DNA of 64,000 nucleotides, taken from Pyrinomonadaceae bacterium (lineage in GTDB: Bacteria > Acidobacteriota > Blastocatellia > Pyrinomonadales > Pyrinomonadaceae). The DNA lies in assembly GCA_019694395.1 (NCBI GenBank), contig JAIBCC010000012.1, positions 102,124-166,123 on the forward strand, read 5' to 3'. The notes under the pieces were generated by a model, which saw nothing but the letters and a program-made list of their open reading frames with translations, was not told where the DNA came from and made no database searches. The translations under genes were made by a program, and so were the position numbers. Every line of letters begins with the position of its first letter. Position 1 is the first letter of the stretch. Positions 26,587 to 35,352 of this stretch are shown here, piece by piece.

Positions 26587-28416
26587 CTAATGTCCTTTGC
26601 CCAAGAGGATTTTTTTTATATCTTCCTCCATATGGTCAATCATCGCTTTTGGTAGTTTTCCTTCGTAATCTTTCAGAAATTTACGAATTACATCAGCGGC
26701 TCTAATGCGAATCCTGTCAATTTCCTGTTCTTTCTTGTATCGCCAGCCCATTGCTTCATACCAACCTTGACTTTTATTGAATTCCTCAACCTTTTTGTTT
26801 GCCTCTTCATTTATGCGTTCGGCTTGGCTGTGAGCACGGTCAAAAGCAGCTTGAATTTCAGACGAAACAGTTGTCGGGTATTTCTTTGAATCGGTATTAT
26901 CGGATGTTGGACGACTGCCGGTATTGTTTCCGTTAGAATTGCTGTTGCTGCTTTTATCCGCCAGCCGCGCTTTACGTTCGGCTTCTTCTTTTTCCTTGCG
27001 TTCTTTTTCGGCTAAATTATAATCAATGTTATTTTGAAGATTCTTTAAATTCGGATAAAGATATTTGGCTTGGTCAAAATATGTAGCGGCTAGGTTATAT
27101 TGCCCGTGATTTTGATATTCTCTGCCGATTCTAAAATTGATTGCGGCGGCACATTCCGCTCCGTTTTTACCGTCGTAAAGCGACAAACCGTTTTGGAAAA
27201 AACTTATCATTTCTGTGTAATTGCCACTTTTGGATTCACCCAAAAAACGGATTGCACAAATATTTTTGGGATTTTGTGCGAGCATATTTTCCCAAAAGGC
27301 TTTTTTATCCACATTTGCATCGCTTAAAGCATCATTCAATTCGTCATACGCAGTAAAATCCCAAGGATTCGCCGCCACCTTTTGTTTCGCTTTTTCCACA
27401 GCGGCAGCATTTAACTCGTTTTCTATCCTTTTGGCTACTGGCGAAGATGATTGCCTGAGTGCGTTTTTGAGATTTCCTTTAATCCAAGCGTCATTTGGAA
27501 CAATTTTGTAGGCTTTTTCAAATTCTTCTAATTTTCCGTCACTGTCGTATGTTTTGTCAGCCTTAAGGGTTGAACCTTTGATAAGTCCTTTGGTCATATA
27601 ACTTAAAAAAGACTTTGGATCAATTTGCAAGGCTTTGTCCGCATCGGCGATTGCTCCCGCAAAATCATTGTCCTCCATTTTGAGAAGGCTTCTGATGCTC
27701 AAGGCAAGTGCGTTATTCGGGTTAATCAATAAGGATTTTTCAACGTCGTTTTTAATAAGATTGAGGCTTAATTTCGGGTCTTTGATATATTTTCGTAGAT
27801 GAATATATCCACGAGTCGAGAAGTAATTGTCGTTTTTGTCATCGAGCGAAATCGCCTTGTCGTAATCAAAAACTGCTTCGTTTAGTCTGCCGGTTGAAAG
27901 AAATAAAAAACCTCGATTCGCATAACTGAGCGAATCATTCGGATTAAGTTGGATTGCATTGTTAAATGCTGTAATAGCTTCACTTACATTATTTAATCGG
28001 CGATTCGTTATTCCAACATTAAAAACAGCCAAATAAAAGTCGGGTTTTATTTCAACCGCTCTGTTAAAATCCGCTAACGCTCCGTTTAGGTCTTTATCCC
28101 GGTCACGTTTGATAACTCCTCGGACATTTAACGCTTCGTAATTTTTGGGATTTTTGTCTAAGACTTTCGCCACATCTGCCGAGGCTTCGGTAAATTTTCC
28201 TTGTCTGACGTAGATTCTCGCCCGTTGCGTCAATGCAGCTTCATTATTCGGACTGCTTTTGAAAATAATGTCCAAACTGTTCATCGCTGAACCGTAGTCA
28301 GTTTTTTCAATCGCGGCTTTTGCTTGATTGATTAAAACTTCATTTGTTTGGGCAAAAATAGTGATTTGCAAAATGCAGATAATTGCCAAAAAGGGGATTA
28401 TTGACTTAAGTTTCAT
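26587..28416 (-). CDS. Secreted TPR protein with conserved C-terminal helix
   Basis: 609 residues, signal peptide MKLKSIIPFLAIICILQITIFAQ. At least ten TPRs from residue 25 to about 400 (LNPNDSLSYANRGFLFLSTG; NPKNYEALNVRGVIKRD). After a charged linker (about 470-520, with a Ser/Asn-rich tract) the C-terminus contains AADVIRKFLKDYEGKLPKAM, whose pattern D-x-I-x2-F-x-K-x-Y-x-GK-x-P-x2-M recurs in the TSP3-loop protein of the same operon. The stop and the start of the flanking genes are 11 and 1 nt away. It is probably exported and associates with the other operon products. Confidence 0.8.
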   Translation of the reverse strand: MKLKSIIPFLAIICILQITIFAQTNEVLINQAKAAIEKTDYGSAMNSLDIIFKSSPNNEAALTQRARIYVRQGKFTEASADVAKVLDKNPKNYEALNVRGVIKRDRDKDLNGALADFNRAVEIKPDFYLAVFNVGITNRRLNNVSEAITAFNNAIQLNPNDSLSYANRGFLFLSTGRLNEAVFDYDKAISLDDKNDNYFSTRGYIHLRKYIKDPKLSLNLIKNDVEKSLLINPNNALALSIRSLLKMEDNDFAGAIADADKALQIDPKSFLSYMTKGLIKGSTLKADKTYDSDGKLEEFEKAYKIVPNDAWIKGNLKNALRQSSSPVAKRIENELNAAAVEKAKQKVAANPWDFTAYDELNDALSDANVDKKAFWENMLAQNPKNICAIRFLGESKSGNYTEMISFFQNGLSLYDGKNGAECAAAINFRIGREYQNHGQYNLAATYFDQAKYLYPNLKNLQNNIDYNLAEKERKEKEEAERKARLADKSSNSNSNGNNTGSRPTSDNTDSKKYPTTVSSEIQAAFDRAHSQAERINEEANKKVEEFNKSQGWYEAMGWRYKKEQEIDRIRIRAADVIRKFLKDYEGKLPKAMIDHMEEDIKKILLGKGH

Positions 28417-28417
28417 A

Positions 28418-29968
28418 TCATTTTCCTAACGCCGCAATCTTGGCTAAAAATTCCTTGGCTAATTTATAATCCGGGTTTAATTGCGATGCCTTTTCCAAAT
28501 CAGCTTTAGCTTGTTGAAATTGCTTTTGTTCAAAATAGACGATACCGCGACCTGTGTATGAATATTCGTCTTTCGGATTTAGTCTGATTGCTTCCGTAAA
28601 ATCCTCAATAGCTTCCTTGTATTTTTTTAGGTTTGTATAAGCCTTTCCGCGACTAAAAAACAAATCTGCGTCAGCAGAGTCACGCCCAATTCGATTGTCA
28701 ATCGCACTTGTGTAATCGGCAACGGCTTCGGCATTTTTCCCCATCATTCGATACGCCTCGCCGCGATTGTAGTAAGCCATATAATCTTCATCGTCAATCT
28801 CAATCGCTTTGGTGTAGTCGGCAATGGCTTCCGGTAGTTTTCCTGTGTAAATATAAGCCTCGGCACGGGAATTATAAACTTCTTCCAGTTCGGGATTTAG
28901 TTCTAACGCTTTGTTAAAATCTGCCAACGCCTCTGTGTATTTTTCGAGCGAATTGTAACTTTTCCCTCGATAGAAATAAGCGTTGGCGTATTTGGAATCG
29001 AGCGAAATTGACTTGGTAAATTCCATGATTGCCTCGTTAAATTTGTTGAGATTTAGATTGGCAAGCCCGTGACCGTAATAGCAATCGCTGTATTTTGGAT
29101 CAATCCTGAGACATTCGTTAAATGAATTTATCGCTTCGTTAAACTCATTTTTCTTAATTTGATTAACTCCCGCTAGAGCGAATTCGTCGGGTGTTTTCCC
29201 AGTTGCGGCTTTCACTTTTGCCATTTGCGATTCTGCCCAACTGATACAGGAGTTGGCTTTTTCGGTTTGCTGTTGATTGAGGTTAAATTCTTTCGCCTTG
29301 GTGCATTCGGCGATGGCTTCGGTAAACTTTTTAAGGCTGCTATAGACAATTCCTCGCCCAACGTAAGCCTGTGCGTTTCGCGGGTCAAGTTCAATTGCCT
29401 TGGAGTAGTTGGCAATTGCTTTTTCAAACTGATTCATTTCCGAATAGGTAATACCCAAACCGTTGTATGCGGAAACGTATTTCGGGTCAATCTCCACGGC
29501 TTTAGCGAAATAAGAAACGGCTTTTTCATGGTAGTTTAACTCTTTATAAATGTCGCCAAGATTTTTGTAGGCTTTAGCGTAATTTGGATTCAATTCGACC
29601 GCTTTCAACAAATCTGCCTTGGCATCCTCATACCTCCCTAAATTTGTAAGTAAGTTTCCGCGATTGTTGTAAATTGTAGATTCAGTAGGTTTAAGCTGGA
29701 TGGCTTTATAAAAATCCGCTAAAGCCTCATTATTTTTTTTCAAAGCTGCATACGAAATCGCCCGATTTCCGTAACATTCCCATTGATCAGAATTTAGGCG
29801 GATACATTCACTATATGACTTAATTGCGTCTTCAAGTTTCCTATCGGCTCGTTGCTGATTTCCTAACTTAAACCATTCGTTTGCGGTTGTTGGCTGTTGG
29901 GCAAAAGTCGCTAATGGCAGAATTGCTAAAATCGAAAATAAGGTAGTGATTAAAGTGATTTGTTTCAT
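28418..29968 (-). CDS. Secreted TPR protein, sel1/TPR array
   Basis: 516 residues from ATG 29968. GGAGAAA lies 6-12 nt upstream; an earlier in-frame TTG sits inside that RBS and is rejected. Signal peptide MKQITLITTLFSILAILPLATFA, then about 13 nearly uniform TPR units (for example NPNYAKAYKNLGDIYKELN; DPKYVSAYNGLGITYSEMN; NPKDEYSYTGRGIVYFEQK). The repeats are regular 34-mers spanning most of the protein, so it is a superhelical scaffold. It is first of the three TPR genes after the TSP3-loop gene. Confidence 0.85.
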   Translation of the reverse strand: MKQITLITTLFSILAILPLATFAQQPTTANEWFKLGNQQRADRKLEDAIKSYSECIRLNSDQWECYGNRAISYAALKKNNEALADFYKAIQLKPTESTIYNNRGNLLTNLGRYEDAKADLLKAVELNPNYAKAYKNLGDIYKELNYHEKAVSYFAKAVEIDPKYVSAYNGLGITYSEMNQFEKAIANYSKAIELDPRNAQAYVGRGIVYSSLKKFTEAIAECTKAKEFNLNQQQTEKANSCISWAESQMAKVKAATGKTPDEFALAGVNQIKKNEFNEAINSFNECLRIDPKYSDCYYGHGLANLNLNKFNEAIMEFTKSISLDSKYANAYFYRGKSYNSLEKYTEALADFNKALELNPELEEVYNSRAEAYIYTGKLPEAIADYTKAIEIDDEDYMAYYNRGEAYRMMGKNAEAVADYTSAIDNRIGRDSADADLFFSRGKAYTNLKKYKEAIEDFTEAIRLNPKDEYSYTGRGIVYFEQKQFQQAKADLEKASQLNPDYKLAKEFLAKIAALGK

Positions 29969-30020
29969 ATTTTTCTCCAAAAATTGTTACGGGTGAAAAC
30001 TTATTAAACATTCAAATCCG

Positions 30021-31016
30021 TTAAGGATTTTGGACTGGTCGCCATTTTGCTTGAATCCCTTTGACCATCCACATAGGAATTTTCCCTTGATATTTTTTGC
30101 TGAATTGGTCAATCAAACTATCTCCCGCCGCTGTAACTTTATTTATTTTTTTCTGGACAGCGTTTTTAAACATTCCGCCCGCAGCGATTGCCAATCTTTC
30201 GGAGTTGACAATTCGCTCACCTTCCCGGAGTTTTGCTTCAAGTTGTTCGAGCAGATCGTTGTAATCAGACTCCATTTGTTCTGCTAGGCGTTTGGCATTT
30301 TCCTTATCATTTTCTTGTGTGGGTGTTGAGGCTTGTTTATAATTACTAACTTTTGCATTTTCTCTTGCACCTTTAGCGGCAAAGTCTTTAATTACAATGC
30401 TTACCAATTTATTAAACTTAAAGTTAAAGACTCTATTACCATACTTTAAATATGTATAATCGTAGAGTTCGCTTTGGTTATCCGGTGTGCCGTATTGAGC
30501 AATAGTTTCTTCCGCTGTTGCGCTCCAATCGACTTTTTTGCCCGGTTTTCCAAAAAACGGTGAATATTCGTCACTCGGTGCAATGCCTTGAAAGGTGATT
30601 TCTTCGAGTTTGTAATCGTTGTAATACCAAAAGTGGATTCCGAGTCTGTAATAATCGCCGTAAGAATCAGATTTGCCAAAGTAGGCTTGAATTTCCGATA
30701 GAGTTTTGCCAACAAATTTGGCACATCCTGCATCTTCAAACACATATTGACAATCGGCTAAAGCCTTTGTATCCGAATCAGTTAGAAGTGGGTTTTCATT
30801 CTTTGTAATTGCTGGTTTTGAAGCGGGAGATGACTCATCTTTGCTTGGACAACCCTTATTAGCGAGCGAGCCTTTTTCAAAGGGGCAAGCGTCCTCGCTG
30901 TTTTTTATGCCGTCGCCATCGTTATCGTCCGAATTTTGGGCTAAATAAACGGATGGCAGAAAAGTCAAAATTAATAAGAATAGAAAAGTTGAAATGATCT
31001 TGGTTTTATTAAACAT
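30021..31016 (-). CDS. Secreted protein with TSP3-type calcium loop
   Basis: 331 residues, signal peptide ending SVYLAQ. It is followed directly by NSDDNDGDGIKNSEDACPFE, a thrombospondin type 3/OmpA-associated calcium-binding loop with paired cysteines (DACPF and KGCPS). The central part (about 90-215) shows two related segments (GKTLSEIQAYFGKSDSYGDYY; AEETIAQYGTPDNQSELYDY) resembling BamE/SmpA-like domains. The C-terminus has AAGDSLIDQFSKKYQGKIPMWM, the motif shared with the adjacent TPR protein. ATG 31016 is preferred to the TTG before it, with GGAGGGA upstream. Function unknown; an envelope role is likely. Confidence 0.75.
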   Translation of the reverse strand: MFNKTKIISTFLFLLILTFLPSVYLAQNSDDNDGDGIKNSEDACPFEKGSLANKGCPSKDESSPASKPAITKNENPLLTDSDTKALADCQYVFEDAGCAKFVGKTLSEIQAYFGKSDSYGDYYRLGIHFWYYNDYKLEEITFQGIAPSDEYSPFFGKPGKKVDWSATAEETIAQYGTPDNQSELYDYTYLKYGNRVFNFKFNKLVSIVIKDFAAKGARENAKVSNYKQASTPTQENDKENAKRLAEQMESDYNDLLEQLEAKLREGERIVNSERLAIAAGGMFKNAVQKKINKVTAAGDSLIDQFSKKYQGKIPMWMVKGIQAKWRPVQNP

Positions 31017-31077
31017 CAAAAAATCCCTCCGTTAATACTCGCAGGGATTAAATAAAAATCAGGTTAAATTTTAAAAA

Positions 31078-33783
31078 TTATTTTTCCAGCCGTTCGATCT
31101 TTCGTTGTAAAACATCCAATAAATCTTTCTGAACATTTCCGCTGATGTTCAAAACTTCGTTGTTTTGCCAAATCTCAACGGCTTTTTGATATTCAGCGAT
31201 GGCTTTTTCGGAAGATTTTTCGCAGTTGCCGAGTTTGACAAAATACAACGCTTGCAATGATTTAGCGTAAGCGGAATCTTTTTTTTTAGCGATTTCAAAC
31301 ATTTCCTCAAACGCTTTTTGAAAAATTTGTCGAGCCTTTTCGTTTTCGCCGCGTTTCAATAATTCATCGCCGTAGCCGAATTTTGCTTCACCGCGAGTTT
31401 TGATAAAGTCAAAATTTTCCGCGTCTTTTTCGACCAAATAATCCAGATACTTAAACGAACTTTCGTAAAGTAAATCGGATTGTTTGGTTTTTCCCGTTCG
31501 TGAGTAAATCGCTCCAAGCCGCTGTTCAATCGTTGAAACTTCCAGTTTTTGCCCGACGCTGATTTTGTCCATTTCCAGACTTTTACGATAAATCTTTTCC
31601 GATTTTTGTATCAATTCCAATGCTTTAGCGTAATCTTCCAATTCAATTAAAAGTGTTCCCAAGCTCAATTCGGCTGAGGCTAGAATTGCCGGAGGCAAGA
31701 CTTGATTCGGATAAAGCTGAACCAATTTATTACTGATTTCGATGTTTTTTTCTAAAAGAATTTTGGCTTCCTGCCAATATTTTTGGGCTGATTCTGAATT
31801 ATCGTCAAATTTTGCGGATTTTGCCAAAGACTGCAAACTATTGGAAATTCTATCATTTATTGCTACAACATAATTATTCAAACGCAGATCGTCAGGATTA
31901 TTTTTCAAAAGATTTTCGCAAATTGCTAATGCTTTTTTATAAGTGGCGATATTATCAACTTCGCCTAAACCAATCGGCAAAGAATCACCCCGAAACATCA
32001 AAGTAACAGCCAAACGGGAGGCAATCGTTTCGTTATTCGGATTTTGTTGCAGAAATTTTTCGCCAACCGAAACGGCTTTTTGATAAACCTTGTTTGATTC
32101 TTCGATGCGCCCGTTTTGTTTCAAAACCACTGCGTAATCAGCATTTGCGACTAAAAATTCAGCTTGCAGATTGGCATCGGATGAATTCAAAATCAGCGGT
32201 TCGAGAATTTCGATTCCTTTTCTGTAATTTTCGATTGCTTGTGCGGTTTGTCCTAAATTCGGTGAGCTTGGACGACCTTGCACTCTGGCAATGCGTAAAA
32301 AAGCCTTGCCGAGTTCGCTTTTGAGCGCGTCATCGGCGTTTGCATCTTGCGAAAGGCTGTCAAAATAGGCGAGCGAATCTTTGACGAACATTTCCCGAAT
32401 CGGCGTGGAATTCGGCAGTTTTTCGGCTTCGTCATAGTATTTGAAAACGATATTATTTGCCAACTCACGGACTTGATTAAAGCGTTCTTCGGCTAATTTG
32501 CGCTGTTTTTCTGCTCGATAAGCTTGCCACGATGTTGCCGCAACTCCGGCGATAAGGGTTAGAAATAAAAGAGTTCCGGTCATAACATACACACGATTCC
32601 TTTTAACGAATTTTTCCAGCCGATAAGAAAAAGTATCGGGACGAGCAATCACGGGCAAACCTTCCAAATGACGCTGAATATCATTGGCAAACTGCTCAAC
32701 CGAAGCGTAACGGCGCATAGGAATTTTCTGCAAGGATTTGAGAAGAATATTGTCTAAATCACCCCTTAATGATTTTGGATTTTGGATTTTAGATTTTTGA
32801 TTGGTCGTTTGCCCGTGATTTGAATCTGTCTTTTCACTTACCACCGACCACTGACCACTGACCACTGACGAGGGACGCGGCGGTTCACTTTCGCAAATAA
32901 TTTTGGCGATTTCATCGGGGCGATTGTTGGGAAAATCATAAGCCGAAACGCCGGTTAAAAGTTCATACAGAATCAATCCGAGCGAGTAAATATCGGATGA
33001 TGTAGAAACAATTTGTCCACTGATTTGTTCGGGCGAAGCATATTTTGGAGTCATCATTCCGAGCGAAGTGACTGTTTGAGTTTTGTAATCCGCATCGTCG
33101 GAAATGACTTTGGAAATGCCGAAATCGAGCAGTTTTACTGTTCCGTTTACTGTAACCAAAATATTTGATGGCTTCAAATCACGGTGAACGACCAGACGTG
33201 AATGAGCAAAAGAAACAGCCGCGCAAACTTGCAAAAAAAGCCTTAAACGATGAGAAATACTTAAATCTTTTTCATTGCAAAATTCATCAATCGCTTTTCC
33301 TTTGACAAATTCCATCGCAAAAAAAGGCGTGCCTTCTTCGCTGCGTCCTCCGTCCAAAAGTCTGGCAATGTTCGGGTGTTCAAGCGATGCTAAAATCTGG
33401 CGTTCGTGGCGAAAACGGCGCAGCATTGCGTCCGAATCCATTCCTTTTTTTAGTAATTTCAACGCAACCGTTTGAGAAAAATCGTCCTTTTGGCGAACGG
33501 CTTCAAAAACAATTCCCATTCCGCCGTGTCCGATTTCCCGAATGATTTTATAACCGCCGATCTCCTTGCCGAGGTAGTTCTCCGCTGATTCTTCCTGCCA
33601 GAGATTTGAAAGATTCGCCACCGGCTCGACAAAATTATTTTCCTTTTCGGCTTCAAGTAGTTTCAGAACTTCGGATCGAATATCTCTATCAATATTTTGC
33701 AAAAATATCTCAGATTCAGCCGAATCCATTTCGACTGCTTGATTGAAAAGTTCTTTAATTTTTTGCCATTTTTTAGGATTCAT
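31078..33783 (-). CDS. Transmembrane Ser/Thr protein kinase with TPR sensor
   Basis: 901 residues. A Hanks-type kinase (about 78-375) with P-loop GHGGMGIVFE, Lys in TVALKLL, catalytic HRDLKPSN and DFGIS is preceded by an about 70-residue helical region and followed by one membrane helix (about 398-420). The C-terminal 480 residues are TPR-like and outside the membrane. The kinase domain contains an insertion at about residues 300-335 made of short repeats (VVSGQWSVVS and NQKSKIQNPKS). It lies 36 nt after the ECF sigma gene and is probably its co-transcribed partner, as often in Acidobacteria and Planctomycetes. A role in relaying an envelope signal is inferred. Confidence 0.9.
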   Translation of the reverse strand: MNPKKWQKIKELFNQAVEMDSAESEIFLQNIDRDIRSEVLKLLEAEKENNFVEPVANLSNLWQEESAENYLGKEIGGYKIIREIGHGGMGIVFEAVRQKDDFSQTVALKLLKKGMDSDAMLRRFRHERQILASLEHPNIARLLDGGRSEEGTPFFAMEFVKGKAIDEFCNEKDLSISHRLRLFLQVCAAVSFAHSRLVVHRDLKPSNILVTVNGTVKLLDFGISKVISDDADYKTQTVTSLGMMTPKYASPEQISGQIVSTSSDIYSLGLILYELLTGVSAYDFPNNRPDEIAKIICESEPPRPSSVVSGQWSVVSEKTDSNHGQTTNQKSKIQNPKSLRGDLDNILLKSLQKIPMRRYASVEQFANDIQRHLEGLPVIARPDTFSYRLEKFVKRNRVYVMTGTLLFLTLIAGVAATSWQAYRAEKQRKLAEERFNQVRELANNIVFKYYDEAEKLPNSTPIREMFVKDSLAYFDSLSQDANADDALKSELGKAFLRIARVQGRPSSPNLGQTAQAIENYRKGIEILEPLILNSSDANLQAEFLVANADYAVVLKQNGRIEESNKVYQKAVSVGEKFLQQNPNNETIASRLAVTLMFRGDSLPIGLGEVDNIATYKKALAICENLLKNNPDDLRLNNYVVAINDRISNSLQSLAKSAKFDDNSESAQKYWQEAKILLEKNIEISNKLVQLYPNQVLPPAILASAELSLGTLLIELEDYAKALELIQKSEKIYRKSLEMDKISVGQKLEVSTIEQRLGAIYSRTGKTKQSDLLYESSFKYLDYLVEKDAENFDFIKTRGEAKFGYGDELLKRGENEKARQIFQKAFEEMFEIAKKKDSAYAKSLQALYFVKLGNCEKSSEKAIAEYQKAVEIWQNNEVLNISGNVQKDLLDVLQRKIERLEK
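32771..32869 (-). repeat. Two short tandem repeats inserted in the kinase gene
   Basis: GATTTTGGATTTTGGATTTTAGATTTTTGATT (32771-32802) and ACCGACCACTGACCACTGACCACTGACG (from 32842) are adjacent low-complexity tandem repeats translated in frame as NQKSKIQNPKS and SVVSGQWSVVS. Both words also occur in many bacterial genomes and here fall at a surface loop of the kinase. Confidence 0.75.
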
Positions 33784-33819
33784 TGACTTCTGAAAATACT
33801 CGCAGAAACTTTTGGTGAA

Positions 33820-34374
33820 TTAGGTCAATTTTGTTGTGAGCCACGCGCGAGCCATTCGCCATTCGCGCTTTATTGTGGAATCCGAAACGCCTAAAACCTC
33901 CGCTGCTTCTTCATTGGTTAAGCCGCCGAAAAATTTTAATTCCACGATTTTTGCTTGCATTCCGTCGAATTCGGCTAATTCATTAAGCGCATTATCCAGA
34001 AAGATCAAATCCATTTCGTTTTCGGCGACTGCTAGATTTTCAGCATCGCCCAACGAGATCATTGTTTGTCCTTCGCCTCGTTTTTTGGCGTTGTGACCCT
34101 CGGCATAATTAACTAGAATCCGTCGCATCATTTCCGAAGCCAGGGCAAAAAAATGAGAGCGATTTTTCCAATCAACCGAATGCTGGTCAATCATTCGCAG
34201 ATAAGCCTCGTGAACGAGCGCAGTTGCCTGTAAAGTGTGATTTGAACGCTCAAGTGAGAGTTTGTAAGCAGCAATTCTTTTCAATTCGTCATAGACCAAA
34301 GGTAAAAATTCGTCTAATGATTGACGGTCTCCTGCTTGTGCAGCTTTCAGAAGTTGGGTAGTATCAATAGCCAT
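33820..34374 (-). CDS. ECF-type RNA polymerase sigma factor, TIGR02999-like
   Basis: 184 residues from ATG 34374. Region 2 includes GDRQSLDEFLPLVYDELKRIA and HTLQATALVHEAYLRM, and region 4 reads MQAKIVELKFFGGLTNEEAAEVLGVSDSTIKREWRMARAWL. The HTLQATALVHEAYLR block and region 4 match the TIGR02999 class, which is usually encoded next to a Ser/Thr kinase rather than an anti-sigma factor, as here. It would direct expression of the downstream kinase/TPR operon and other targets. An in-frame TTG at 34413 is considered less likely. Confidence 0.9.
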   Translation of the reverse strand: MAIDTTQLLKAAQAGDRQSLDEFLPLVYDELKRIAAYKLSLERSNHTLQATALVHEAYLRMIDQHSVDWKNRSHFFALASEMMRRILVNYAEGHNAKKRGEGQTMISLGDAENLAVAENEMDLIFLDNALNELAEFDGMQAKIVELKFFGGLTNEEAAEVLGVSDSTIKREWRMARAWLTTKLT

Positions 34375-34491
34375 TTTCTGGCTAATTATCACCGAATCAG
34401 TGATTTTAGACAAGTTATTTTCAAAAAGAAAAGTGCAGAATTTATTAGAATAAAAGCCGCACTTTAAAATGATTTTTTAATTGTAAAAAAG

Positions 34492-35070
34492 TTACATTTC
34501 CTTTTGCTTATCGGTTAAGGGAATTCCCATTTTTTCTAAAGTGACTTTGTTGACTCCGCCGGTTGGTTTAATTCCGTTAGCTGATTGATAGGTTTTTAAA
34601 ACCTCTTTGTCTTCTTTACTCATTTTACCTGTTTCAGCAACTTTCAGAATTCTTTGAACCTGCATTACTTGATCTTTTGTAGCGCGGAATACGGGACCTT
34701 TCTTTTTCTCCGATTTTTCACCACCGGATTTAGCAAACGAATTCGGATCAACCGGAATTTCTTTTTGTTTATTGGTTAAGGCAATCCCCATTTTTTCAAG
34801 TGTGGCGCGGTTCAAACTTCCTTTGGCTTTTAATCCGTTGGCAGTTTGATATGCTTTAAGTGTTTCTTTATCCTCTTGGCTCAATTTTCCTGTTTCGCTA
34901 ACTTTCAGGATTTTTTGGGCTTGTATAACCTGATCTTTGGTTGCCCGAAATGTCGGCTTTTTAGCCTTTTTTTCAGTGGTTAAAGGTGATTCGGTTGTAG
35001 TTGTAGCTTGAGCGTGTCCGAGAACGCAAAGCGAGAGTATGAAAAAAAGACAAATGAAAATCCTTTCCAT
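34492..35070 (-). CDS. Secreted protein with two peptidoglycan-binding-like repeats
   Basis: 192 residues, signal peptide (MERIFICLFFILSLCVLGHAQ). Two near-identical repeats (about 38-103 and 126-191) share FRATKDQVxQxQxILKVxETGK, LKxYQxANGxK, TLEKMGIxLT and KQKE. They resemble PG_binding_1 helical domains, in which short helices recognise cell-wall material. The region between carries Lys/Ser-rich linker. RBS AAGGAGA lies upstream. The gene is divergent from the C-terminal processing protease (283 nt apart), consistent with a cell-wall context. Binding to peptidoglycan is inferred. Confidence 0.75.
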   Translation of the reverse strand: MERIFICLFFILSLCVLGHAQATTTTESPLTTEKKAKKPTFRATKDQVIQAQKILKVSETGKLSQEDKETLKAYQTANGLKAKGSLNRATLEKMGIALTNKQKEIPVDPNSFAKSGGEKSEKKKGPVFRATKDQVMQVQRILKVAETGKMSKEDKEVLKTYQSANGIKPTGGVNKVTLEKMGIPLTDKQKEM

Positions 35071-35352
35071 TTTAGTATTCTCCTTAAATTTAAATTTTGA
35101 ATTGTCTTCGACTTTTTGGGGGGTAAGGGGCGTTTAAATTGTCGAGGAACGAAAGAAGTATTAATAAAATTCAAATATATGTCAAGTGTTTTGAAGGCTT
35201 TAACCAAAATAATTTGAAATTGGGATTTAAAGATTGAAAATTTGAACTCAAGATTATTAGCCTAAATTCGAAATCATCAAATGACAAATTTTAGCTTAAT
35301 TTGTCCAAACCAAATGTGATATATTGGCTTTAGTTGTTTTGGAGTTTTACAA

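Noticed and set aside
29969..29980. Upstream TTG start for the first TPR gene
   Set aside because: The TTG is part of the Shine-Dalgarno sequence for ATG 29968.
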